NCBI RefSeq assembly: GCF_030656345.1
Contig: NZ_JAUSNR010000011.1
Span: forward strand, 1 to 64,000
Reading direction: 5' to 3'
Length of the DNA: 64,000 bases
DNA from: Pseudotabrizicola sp.
GTDB taxonomy: Bacteria > Pseudomonadota > Alphaproteobacteria > Rhodobacterales > Rhodobacteraceae
Of this stretch, positions 16,592-23,505 are shown one piece after another (the stretch's first letter is position 1; the number at the start of each line of letters is the position of its first letter). The notes below the pieces were generated by a model that was not told the DNA's origin, did no database searches, and saw nothing but the letters and a program-made list of their open reading frames with translations. The position numbers and the translations under genes are program-made.

Positions 16592-17142
16592 ACCGCCCCC
16601 CGCTGCACATAGGCCAGGAACGCGCCCTGTTCGGTCACTGAGAGGCGATTGAAGCAGGCCAACGCATAGGCTTTGAGTTCCATGGGCGTGGCCAGATCGG
16701 CCCAGAACGCGGCCTCATCCATGACAGACAGGAAGGGCGCAATCGGCATGCCCCGCGCCATGTCCGACAGCGCCTTTTCCATGATCAGGGCCGCGTCTTC
16801 GGGGTCGCATTTCACGATTGCGAGGCACAAAGCCATAGACGGGGAGAGGTTGGTGGAGTAGTATTGACCTGACTGGCTTTCACATGTCCCCTTTGCCCCG
16901 GCTGCGCCCCCCAGCGCGCCGGGGTTTTCTTTTTCCAGACCGTGAACATTCGCGGAATTGGCTGTGTCAGATTTGTGCCAATTCTTCTCGCGCGTTCCTG
17001 CATCGTTCTGCGCCAAGCTGCCCGAACCGACAGATTCAGCGCCGTAACCGACTTTGATACTTGCTATTTTTTCAGGGGTTTCGTAGGTGCCGTCTTGGGA
17101 CACCCTTCCCCAACGAAGGGCATTTATCTGTGAGGATACCAT
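16588..17142 (-). CDS. ORF crossing attR, first gene of the rep-packaging operon (unknown function)
   Basis: The frame ends 4 bp into the rep gene and is open rightward through attR into serC. As integrated, the first ATG outside the element is at 17142, antisense to the serC start codon (184 residues, beginning MVSSQIN and then the att-encoded ALRWGRVS). In the excised circle the same frame would begin at the ATG overlapping the int stop (6724) and give 180 residues. The safest internal start, ATG 16836, gives 82 residues but has no ribosome site. The segment [17 protein letters not shown] next to att and the helical C-terminus ([20 protein letters not shown]) look protein-like. No domain was recognised. 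The stop and frame are more certain than the start. Confidence 0.6.
   Translation of the reverse strand: MVSSQINALRWGRVSQDGTYETPEKIASIKVGYGAESVGSGSLAQNDAGTREKNWHKSDTANSANVHGLEKENPGALGGAAGAKGTCESQSGQYYSTNLSPSMALCLAIVKCDPEDAALIMEKALSDMARGMPIAPFLSVMDEAAFWADLATPMELKAYALACFNRLSVTEQGAFLAYVQRGAV
17096..17121. repeat. attR: right 26-bp direct repeat of the integrated element
   Basis: This is an exact copy of 6690-6715. It lies 19 bp before the serC start codon and contains the leader hairpin CCCTTC (17103-17108) paired with GAAGGG (17115-17120). Because serC follows directly, this is the side on which the host gene keeps its leader. Confidence 0.93.
17096..17140 (+). promoter_or_regulatory. serC 5' leader with conserved hairpin (serC leader RNA candidate)
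   Basis: Immediately upstream of serC the transcript would hold a perfect 6-bp hairpin with loop CCCAAC, then a GAGG ribosome site 5 bp before the ATG. Alphaproteobacteria carry a described structured RNA in front of serC-serA operons (serC leader family in Rfam); position and hairpin agree with my recollection of it, but I could not run the covariance model. The ligand or signal of that family is not known to me. The satellite has replaced everything upstream of the repeat. Confidence 0.65.
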
Positions 17143-18298
17143 GGCTGATCTGATCGCCCCGGCGTTGCGCCCGGCTAACCCGCGCTTTTCTTCTGGCCCT
17201 TGCGCCAAGATCCCCGGCTTTTCCCTTTCGATGCTTGAAGACGCGCCCTTGGGCCGCTCGCATCGTGCGGCTGTGGGCAAATCCAAGCTGAAAGAAGCCA
17301 TCGACCTGACCCGTGAAATTCTGGACGTGCCTGCGGAGTACCGCATTGGTATCGTCCCCGGTTCCGACACCGGCGCTGTGGAAATGGCGATGTGGTCGCT
17401 GCTGGGCGCGCGTCCCGTTGAGATGCTCGCGTGGGAAAGTTTTGGTGAGGGCTGGGTGACCGATGTGGTCAAGCAGCTGAAGCTGGATGCGGTGGTGAAG
17501 AAGGCTCCTTACGGGCAGATCGTTGATTTTTCGACCGTCGATTTCGACAAGGATGTGGTGTTCACCTGGAACGGCACCACCTCTGGCTGCCGCTTGCCCA
17601 ATGCCGATGCCATTCCGGCGGACCGGGCGGGGCTGACGATCTGTGATGCCACCTCTGCCGCCTTTGCAATGGAAATGGACTGGGCTAAACTGGATGTGGT
17701 GACCTTCAGCTGGCAAAAGGTGCTGGGCGGCGAGGGTGCGCATGGTGTGCTGATCCTAAGCCCGCGCGCGGTCGAACGGCTGGAAAGCTATGCGCCCGCC
17801 TGGCCACTGCCCAAGATTTTCCGCCTGACCGCCAAGGGCAAGCTGATTGAGGGGATTTTCACCGGCGAGACGATCAACACCCCGTCGATGATGGCGGTCG
17901 AGGATTATCTGGTCGCGCTGAAATGGGCCAAATCGGTGGGAGGCCAGCGCGGTTTGGTGGACCGGGCGACGGCCAATGCGCAGGTGGTCTGGGACTTCTG
18001 CGCCACGAACCCGTGGCTGCAAAATCTGGCGGAAACGGCGGAGATCGCCTCGACCACAAGTGTCTGCCTGAAGTTTGCGGATGCACGGATTGTGGACGGT
18101 GAGGCCTTTGCCAAAGCCGTTGCCAAGCGGCTGGAAAAGGCCGGGGTCGCCTATGACATCGGGGCCTACCGCGATGCGCCTGCCGGTCTGCGGATCTGGT
18201 GCGGGTCGACGGTGGAAACCGCTGATGTGCAAGCCTTGATGCCATGGATCGCCCATGCGTTTGAGGCCGAGATCGCCGCGCAAGCGCAGGCTGCCTGA
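17141..18298 (+). CDS. serC: Phosphoserine aminotransferase SerC
   Basis: A 385-residue class V PLP aminotransferase that converts 3-phosphohydroxypyruvate to phosphoserine. Lys193 in [15 protein letters not shown] is the PLP Schiff-base residue; SSGPCAK at the N-terminus and GTTSGCRLP bind substrate phosphate. Length and motifs are those of the alphaproteobacterial SerC. The ATG has GAGG 5 bp upstream; a start 54 bases earlier would lie in the leader. It forms an operon with serA 88 bp downstream. The satellite insertion has removed its former upstream region. Confidence 0.95.
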   Translation: MADLIAPALRPANPRFSSGPCAKIPGFSLSMLEDAPLGRSHRAAVGKSKLKEAIDLTREILDVPAEYRIGIVPGSDTGAVEMAMWSLLGARPVEMLAWESFGEGWVTDVVKQLKLDAVVKKAPYGQIVDFSTVDFDKDVVFTWNGTTSGCRLPNADAIPADRAGLTICDATSAAFAMEMDWAKLDVVTFSWQKVLGGEGAHGVLILSPRAVERLESYAPAWPLPKIFRLTAKGKLIEGIFTGETINTPSMMAVEDYLVALKWAKSVGGQRGLVDRATANAQVVWDFCATNPWLQNLAETAEIASTTSVCLKFADARIVDGEAFAKAVAKRLEKAGVAYDIGAYRDAPAGLRIWCGSTVETADVQALMPWIAHAFEAEIAAQAQAA

Positions 18299-18305
18299 CC
18301 GGGAT

Positions 18306-18357
18306 GGCGGGGTGAACCCCGCCCTACCCCCATCCGTAGGGCGGGGTTCACCCCGCC
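18306..18357. repeat. REP-like inverted pair between serC and serA
   Basis: Two 22-bp arms, GGCGGGGTGAACCCCGCC+CTAC (18306-18327) and its reverse complement (18336-18357), flank an 8-base loop. Each arm is itself nearly palindromic. The same unit occurs at 55.2-55.4, 57.8 and 63.3 kb. Within this operon the RNA hairpin may stabilise or attenuate the transcript between serC and serA. Confidence 0.9.
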
Positions 18358-18386
18358 GCCCCCATTCCCTATTAAGGACTTCCCAA

Positions 18387-19982
18387 ATGGCCCCCAAGGT
18401 TCTCGTTTCCGACGAACTCTCTGAAACCGCCGTTCAGATCTTCCGCGACCGTGGCGTCGAGGTGGACTACCTGCCGAAGCTCGGCAAGGACAAGGATGCG
18501 CTGCTGGCTGTCATCGATCAGTATGACGGGCTGGCGATCCGCTCTGCCACCAAGGCCACCGAAAAGCTGCTGGCGGCTGCTACGCGGTTGAAAGTGATTG
18601 GCCGCGCCGGGATCGGCGTCGACAATGTCGACATTCCGGCGGCGTCAAAAAAGGGCGTGATCGTGATGAACACGCCGTTCGGCAACTCGATCACCACCGC
18701 CGAACATGCGATTGCGATGATGTTCGCCGTGGCACGGCAATTGCCCGAGGCGAATGCCAGCACCCATGCGGGCCTTTGGGAAAAATCGCGGTTCATGGGG
18801 GTGGAGCTGTTCAACAAGACCCTTGGCGTGATCGGGGCCGGCAATATCGGCGGCATCGTCTGCGACCGCGCGGTTGGCCTTAAGATGAAGGTCGTGGCCT
18901 ATGACCCCTTCCTGTCCGAAGAACGCGCCAAGACGCTGGGCGTCACCAAGGTGGAACTGGATGAGTTGCTGGCGCGCGCCGATTTCATCACCCTGCACGT
19001 CCCGCTGACCGACAAGACCCGCAATATCCTGAACCGCGAGACCCTTGCCAAAACCAAAAAGGGCGTCCGCATCATCAACTGCGCCCGTGGCGGTCTGATC
19101 GACGAAGCGGCACTGGCAGAGGCGCTGACCTCGGGTCAGGTGGCTGGCGCTGCGCTGGATGTGTTTGAAGTGGAACCGGCCAAGGACAGCCCGCTGTTCA
19201 ACCTGCCCAACGTGGTCGTCACCCCGCACCTTGGTGCCTCGACCACTGAAGCGCAGGAGAATGTGGCGCTGCAGGTGGCGGAACAGATGTCGGATTACCT
19301 GCTGACCGGCGCTGTCACCAACGCGCTGAACATGCCCAACGTCACCGCTGAAGAGGCGGTTGTGATGGGTCCTTGGGTCAAGCTGGCCAGCCATCTGGGG
19401 GCCTTTATCGGCCAGATGACGGATGAGCCGATCAAGGCCATCAACATCCTCTATGATGGTCGGGTGTCCGACATGAACATCGCCGCGTTGAACCAGTCGG
19501 TGATTGCGGGCGTCCTGAAGGCGCAGAACCCGGATGTCAATCTGGTGTCGGCCCCGGTTGTGGCCAAGGACAAGGGCATCCAGATCTCTACCACCCGGCA
19601 GGACAAGTCGGGGGTGTTCGACGCCTATATCAAGGTGACGATGGTGACCGACAAACGCGAACGCTCGATCGCGGGCACCTGTTTCTCGGATGGCAAACCG
19701 CGCTTTATCCAGATCAAGGGCATCAACATCGATGCCGAGGTAGGCGAGCATATGCTGTACACTACCAACGAAGACGTGCCGGGCATCATCGGTCTGCTGG
19801 GCATGACGCTGGGCAAGAACGGCGTGAACATTGCCAACTTTACCCTTGGCCGGTCGTCCATCGGGCAGGATGCGATTGCGCTGCTGTATCTGGATCAGGC
19901 GATCAACCCCAAGGTCGTCGAAACGCTTGATAACACCGGCATGTTCCTGCAGGTCAAACCGCTGGTGTTTGAAGGCGCGTAA
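18387..19982 (+). CDS. serA: D-3-phosphoglycerate dehydrogenase SerA
   Basis: A 531-residue long-form SerA, catalysing the first step of serine synthesis. It shows the N-terminal catalytic fold (KVLVSDELSETA), the NAD-binding GVIGAGNIGG, the catalytic Arg in NCARGGLIDE, a Glu in FEVEPA and His in PHLGAST, then the ASB intervening domain (PNVTAEEAVVMGPW) and a C-terminal ACT domain (DVPGIIGLLGMTLGKNGVNI) that may sense serine. The ATG follows AAGGA. It is cotranscribed with serC and ends at a strong terminator. Confidence 0.95.
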   Translation: MAPKVLVSDELSETAVQIFRDRGVEVDYLPKLGKDKDALLAVIDQYDGLAIRSATKATEKLLAAATRLKVIGRAGIGVDNVDIPAASKKGVIVMNTPFGNSITTAEHAIAMMFAVARQLPEANASTHAGLWEKSRFMGVELFNKTLGVIGAGNIGGIVCDRAVGLKMKVVAYDPFLSEERAKTLGVTKVELDELLARADFITLHVPLTDKTRNILNRETLAKTKKGVRIINCARGGLIDEAALAEALTSGQVAGAALDVFEVEPAKDSPLFNLPNVVVTPHLGASTTEAQENVALQVAEQMSDYLLTGAVTNALNMPNVTAEEAVVMGPWVKLASHLGAFIGQMTDEPIKAINILYDGRVSDMNIAALNQSVIAGVLKAQNPDVNLVSAPVVAKDKGIQISTTRQDKSGVFDAYIKVTMVTDKRERSIAGTCFSDGKPRFIQIKGINIDAEVGEHMLYTTNEDVPGIIGLLGMTLGKNGVNIANFTLGRSSIGQDAIALLYLDQAINPKVVETLDNTGMFLQVKPLVFEGA

Positions 19983-20040
19983 ACCCGAACGGGTGGGGCT
20001 GCTTGCAGTTTCATCTGTTCACAAATATCCCACAGGGGGT

Positions 20041-20068
20041 CCGGGGGACGTGAAGTCCCCCGGGCTTT
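20041..20068 (+). terminator. Terminator of the serC-serA operon
   Basis: A 9-bp stem CCGGGGGAC/GTCCCCCGG with loop GTGAA is followed by GCTTTC, 58 bp after the serA stop. The T-run is short, so efficiency may be moderate. Confidence 0.7.
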
Positions 20069-20089
20069 CAGCATTCGAAAGGCCCGACC

Positions 20090-20842
20090 ATGCAGACCGC
20101 GACCTCGCATACCTACGCTGTCGGTGACATTCACGGCCATTTTGACCTGTTGCGCGGTGTGCATGACCTGATTGCAGATGACATGGCCCGGCATGGCAGC
20201 GGACAGGTGGTGCATTTGGGCGATCTGGTGGATCGCGGGCCAGACAGCCGGGGCGTGGTGGACTATCTGAGGCAGGGCATTGCAGATGGGCAGGACTGGG
20301 TCGTGCTCAAAAGCAATCATGACCGGCTGTTCACATTGTTCATGGCCGATCCCAAGGCCAGCGATCCAGGGCTGCGGTCGGATTACAGTTGGCTGCATCC
20401 CAAGCTGGGCGGCGGTGCGACGCTGGCGTCTTATGGTGTGGCCAATGCGTCGGACCGGCCGGTGGCAAAGGTGCATGCCGAGGCGCTGACGGCTGTGCCG
20501 CAGGCGCATATTGATTTCCTGATCCGCCGACCGGCCTGGCACCGTGCGGGCGGCGCAATCTTTGTGCATGCAGGGGTGCGGCCCGGCATCGCGATTGCGG
20601 ATCAGGCCGAGGATGATCTGGTCTGGATCCGCAAAGGCTTTCTGGATCATGACGGCCCGTTCGAGGCGCTGATCGTGCATGGCCACACCGCGATTGATAC
20701 GCCGACGCATTACGGCAACCGGGTCAACATCGATTCCTCTGCCGCCTATGGCGGGCCGCTGTCGGCGATTGTGCTTGAGGGGTACGACGTATTCCGCCTG
20801 ACCGCAAAGGGCCGGGTACCGCTGCGCCCCGAGGGCCGGTAG
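20090..20842 (+). CDS. Metallophosphoesterase / serine-threonine-type protein phosphatase
   Basis: A 250-residue calcineurin-like phosphoesterase with the complete metal-binding set: GDIHGH at residues 12-17, GDLVDRGPDS near 44, NHD near 76, and late His residues in HAGVRPG and VHGHTA. The DxH-GDxxDRG-GNH(D) spacing is that of the PPP class (PrpA/ApaH relatives), so the substrate could be a phosphoprotein or diadenosine tetraphosphate. It starts just after the serA terminator and is probably an independent gene. The AGCATTCGAAAGG site precedes the ATG. Confidence 0.88.
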   Translation: MQTATSHTYAVGDIHGHFDLLRGVHDLIADDMARHGSGQVVHLGDLVDRGPDSRGVVDYLRQGIADGQDWVVLKSNHDRLFTLFMADPKASDPGLRSDYSWLHPKLGGGATLASYGVANASDRPVAKVHAEALTAVPQAHIDFLIRRPAWHRAGGAIFVHAGVRPGIAIADQAEDDLVWIRKGFLDHDGPFEALIVHGHTAIDTPTHYGNRVNIDSSAAYGGPLSAIVLEGYDVFRLTAKGRVPLRPEGR

Positions 20843-20872
20843 CGGGTCAGCTTGCTCCGGCCTGCCTGCGGG

Positions 20873-21988
20873 TCAGTGCCGCAGCTCTGGCAGGCGACGG
20901 CAGAGCTGCAGGCTCAGAACCGTGCAGGTGCCCGCAACAAGGGCGAGGATGGTGAAAAACCCGGCACTGCCCAGCCGGTCCAGCAGGGGGGCCAGCAGGA
21001 CCGGGGCCGCGATGCCGCCCACCAACCCGGCGGCAATGATGGTGGGGGCGGTGCGCGGGTCATCGCCCATCCGCCGGGTGGCGGCGACGTAGAAGCCGGG
21101 AAAGAACAGCCCGGCCGAGATGCCCATCGCCACAAAGAACACGCCGGGGCTGACAAACACCGCCAGTGTGGCCGAAACCGTCGCCGCCAGCATCGCCCCC
21201 ACATACAGCAGAAACGGCGCGGTCAGATGGGCGGTGAAGATCAGCACCGTCCGCGCACCGAGGAAAGCCACGAAAAACGCGCTGAGAAGTTGCGCGGCGG
21301 CGGTTTCCGACAGGCCCGACCGGATCAGCGCGCTGGGGCCAAGGCCGATCAGCGTCGCCTCGATCCCGATGCCTGCGACCGCGAACAGCTGAAACGCCAG
21401 CAGCGGGCGGAACGGGCCGGTGCTGCCGGTTTGGGGTGGCGGGGCCGCGCGCCCGGCGGGGCCAGCCCCCAGCCAGATCAGCGCGGCCAGACCGGCAACC
21501 AGCGCGTAGGCCAGTCCGGGGTTAGACCCCAGCCAGACAAAGACCAGCGGCGCGACAATCGCCCCAAGGCCAAAACTGGCGTTCACAAGACTGACCATCG
21601 CCGTGCCGCGCGCGCCATAGGCCCGCAGGATGCGCGGATTGAACACCACCGTCGCCAGCCCATAGCCCGCGCCAAAGGTCAGCGCCCCGGCAAAGGTGGC
21701 CACGGTCCCTAGGGCGGTTGCAATCGCGGCAGCCCCCACCAGCATGATGCCAACGGCGATCCGGGGCGAGACATGTGCCCCCCAGCGGTACATCGCCGCC
21801 ACGCCGATGGCGCAGCCGATCCAATGCGCCGACACCAGCCACCCGGCTTGCGCCGCGCTGAGCGACAGCGCGCGGCCAAAGGCCGGCAGCGCCGGGCCAT
21901 ACAGCGATTGCCCGGCCCCCATCATGACAAAGCTGGCGATGCCCACCAGCAACAGGCCGGTATTTGCCCGGTTCACGTCTTTCATCAT
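20873..21988 (-). CDS. Major facilitator superfamily permease
   Basis: A 371-residue protein with about twelve hydrophobic segments and a short central loop (AGPAGRAAPPPQ) between two six-helix halves, as in MFS transporters. FVMMGAGQSLYGPALP at helix 1 and RWGAHVSPR after helix 2, a variant of the conserved MFS loop, support the call. No substrate can be inferred. Two ATGs are adjacent; GAGG fits the second slightly better, a one-residue difference. It diverges from the thiolase gene across 124 bp. Confidence 0.85.
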   Translation of the reverse strand: MMKDVNRANTGLLLVGIASFVMMGAGQSLYGPALPAFGRALSLSAAQAGWLVSAHWIGCAIGVAAMYRWGAHVSPRIAVGIMLVGAAAIATALGTVATFAGALTFGAGYGLATVVFNPRILRAYGARGTAMVSLVNASFGLGAIVAPLVFVWLGSNPGLAYALVAGLAALIWLGAGPAGRAAPPPQTGSTGPFRPLLAFQLFAVAGIGIEATLIGLGPSALIRSGLSETAAAQLLSAFFVAFLGARTVLIFTAHLTAPFLLYVGAMLAATVSATLAVFVSPGVFFVAMGISAGLFFPGFYVAATRRMGDDPRTAPTIIAAGLVGGIAAPVLLAPLLDRLGSAGFFTILALVAGTCTVLSLQLCRRLPELRH

Positions 21989-22112
21989 GGCCTCGGAATG
22001 CGTTCTAACCGCTCTCCTTCTCTTGGCGCGCGGGAACTGTCAATCGACGCCGCGTTATCTTTCCTCCCGACGCGAAATGGCGTTAGGATTGCCCGAAATT
22101 CAGGAGGTTCCC

Positions 22113-23291
22113 ATGGCCAGCTCACAGCAAGACGTTTTCATCCTGTCCGCGACGCGCTCTGCGATCGGCGGCTTTGGCGGGGCGCTTGCGACGGTGCCGC
22201 CGATTGATCTGGCGGCGCAGGTGATCAGCTCGGCCCTGCGGCGGGCGGGGATCGGCGGGGCGCAGGTCGGGCATGTGGTGATGGGGCATGTGATCAACAC
22301 CGAACCGCGCGACATGTATCTGAGCCGGGTGGCGGCGATGCAGGCCGGCATTCCCGAAACCGTGCCGGCGATGAACGTGAACCGTCTGTGCGGATCGGGG
22401 GCGCAGGCGGTGGTGTCGGCGGTGCAGGCGCTGATGTTGGGCGATTGCACGGTGGCGGTGGCGGGCGGGGCCGAAAGCATGAGCCGGTCACCCTATATCC
22501 TGCCCGCTGCGCGGTTCGGGCAGAAGATGGGGGATACACGCGCACTGGACATGATGACCGGCGCGCTGACCTGCCCGTTCGGCACCGGGCACATGGGGGT
22601 GACGGCAGAAAATGTGGCCGCCCAGCATGGCATCAGTCGCGCCGCACAGGATGCCTTTGCGCTGGAAAGCCAGAAACGCGCGGCGCGGGCGATTGCGGAT
22701 GGCCTCTTCGCTGCGCAGATCACCCCGATCCTGGTCGAAACCCGCAAAGGTCCGGTGGAATTCGCGGTGGATGAGCATCCCAAGGCCACTTCGCTGGAGG
22801 CCTTGGCGGGTCTGCGCCCGGTGTTCCAAAAGGACGGTACGGTGACGGCGGGCAATGCGTCGGGCATCAATGACGGGGCGGCGGCGATTGTGCTGTCACG
22901 CGGGTTGTTTCCGGGGGCCAGGCCACGGGCGCGGGTCATGGGCTACGCCCATGCCGGGGTGGACCCGAAGGTGATGGGCATCGGCCCGGTGCCGGCGCTC
23001 GAGGCGCTGTGCGCCCGGCTGGGGATGCGGCCCGGCGATTTCGATCTGGTGGAATCGAACGAGGCCTTTGCCGCGCAGGCAATTGCGGTGAACCGGGAAC
23101 TTGGGTTGGACGTGGCCCGGGTGAACCCGAACGGCGGCGCGATTGCGCTGGGGCATCCGGTGGGGGCCACGGGCGCAATGCTGGTGGTCAAGGCGCTGCA
23201 CGAGCTGGAGCGGACGGGGGCGCGGACCGCCCTGATCACCATGTGCATCGGTGGTGGTCAGGGAATCGCGCTGGGGATTGAACGGGTCTGA
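22113..23291 (+). CDS. Acetyl-CoA C-acyltransferase (thiolase)
   Basis: A 392-residue thiolase. The acyl-accepting Cys93 is in [11 protein letters not shown], the catalytic His348 in [15 protein letters not shown] and the proton-transfer Cys378 in MCIGGGQG. It condenses or cleaves acyl-CoA (acetoacetyl-CoA in PhaA/AtoB-type enzymes, 3-ketoacyl-CoA in beta-oxidation). Standing alone, without phaB or hydratase genes, it gives no indication of direction. The start has a strong AGGAGG 5 bp upstream. Confidence 0.93.
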   Translation: MASSQQDVFILSATRSAIGGFGGALATVPPIDLAAQVISSALRRAGIGGAQVGHVVMGHVINTEPRDMYLSRVAAMQAGIPETVPAMNVNRLCGSGAQAVVSAVQALMLGDCTVAVAGGAESMSRSPYILPAARFGQKMGDTRALDMMTGALTCPFGTGHMGVTAENVAAQHGISRAAQDAFALESQKRAARAIADGLFAAQITPILVETRKGPVEFAVDEHPKATSLEALAGLRPVFQKDGTVTAGNASGINDGAAAIVLSRGLFPGARPRARVMGYAHAGVDPKVMGIGPVPALEALCARLGMRPGDFDLVESNEAFAAQAIAVNRELGLDVARVNPNGGAIALGHPVGATGAMLVVKALHELERTGARTALITMCIGGGQGIALGIERV

Positions 23292-23505
23292 TCCTTGCGC
23301 TCGCTGGCCCCCCACCCCGGCCCTCCCCCACAAGGGGGGGAGGCTCTGGCATTGGCGTTGGGGCAGGATGGCGCTGTTGCCCTTGTAGAAGGGTGTGCGG
23401 GGTTGGCAGGCGGGTGTGCGTGCGGAGAGTGTGGATGCCTCCGGCGGGAGTATTTTTCTCAAGATGAAAGCCGCTGTGGCGGAGAGTCTGGCCGGGTGTG
23501 GGGGA
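23292..23505. other. Spacer with GC-rich hairpin and the dispersed AT-centred motif
   Basis: The 214 bases between the thiolase and pbpC 3' ends contain a CCCCCACAAGGGGGGG hairpin near 23330 and the dispersed motif CGGGAGTATTTTTCTCAAG at 23444-23462. No gene is supported. Confidence 0.5.
23441..23470 (+). repeat. Dispersed AT-centred intergenic motif, copy 1
   Basis: CCGGCGGGAGTATTTTTCTC is followed by AAGATGAAAG. The same core, GGAtATTTTTgnacAGATGAA, recurs near 41.88, 49.11 (reverse) and 59.37 kb, each time close to a gene end. Function unknown. Confidence 0.6.

Larger units (their letters stand above)
6690..17121. mobile_element. Integrated capsid-forming phage satellite (10.4 kb) between serB and serC
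   Basis: The element is bounded by perfect 26-bp repeats and carries, in leftward order, an ORF across attR, a RepA-like ATPase with iterons, head-tail connector, large terminase, HNH nuclease, HK97-type capsid, prohead protease, portal, two small proteins, a MerR-like regulator, an AlpA/Xis-like protein and a tyrosine integrase; one XRE-type regulator faces the other way. All frames are intact and most overlap by 1-20 bp. There is no tail, lysis or small-terminase gene. Size, an own replication module and a head-only gene set match capsid-forming phage-inducible chromosomal islands (cf-PICIs). The alternative, a decayed prophage, would have to have lost every tail gene while leaving a compact intact operon. 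It is not a gene transfer agent: it has integrase, att sites and origin. Confidence 0.85.

Noticed and set aside
6690-17121. Gene transfer agent cluster
   Set aside because: GTA clusters are larger, contain tail genes and lack integrase, att repeats and origin iterons.
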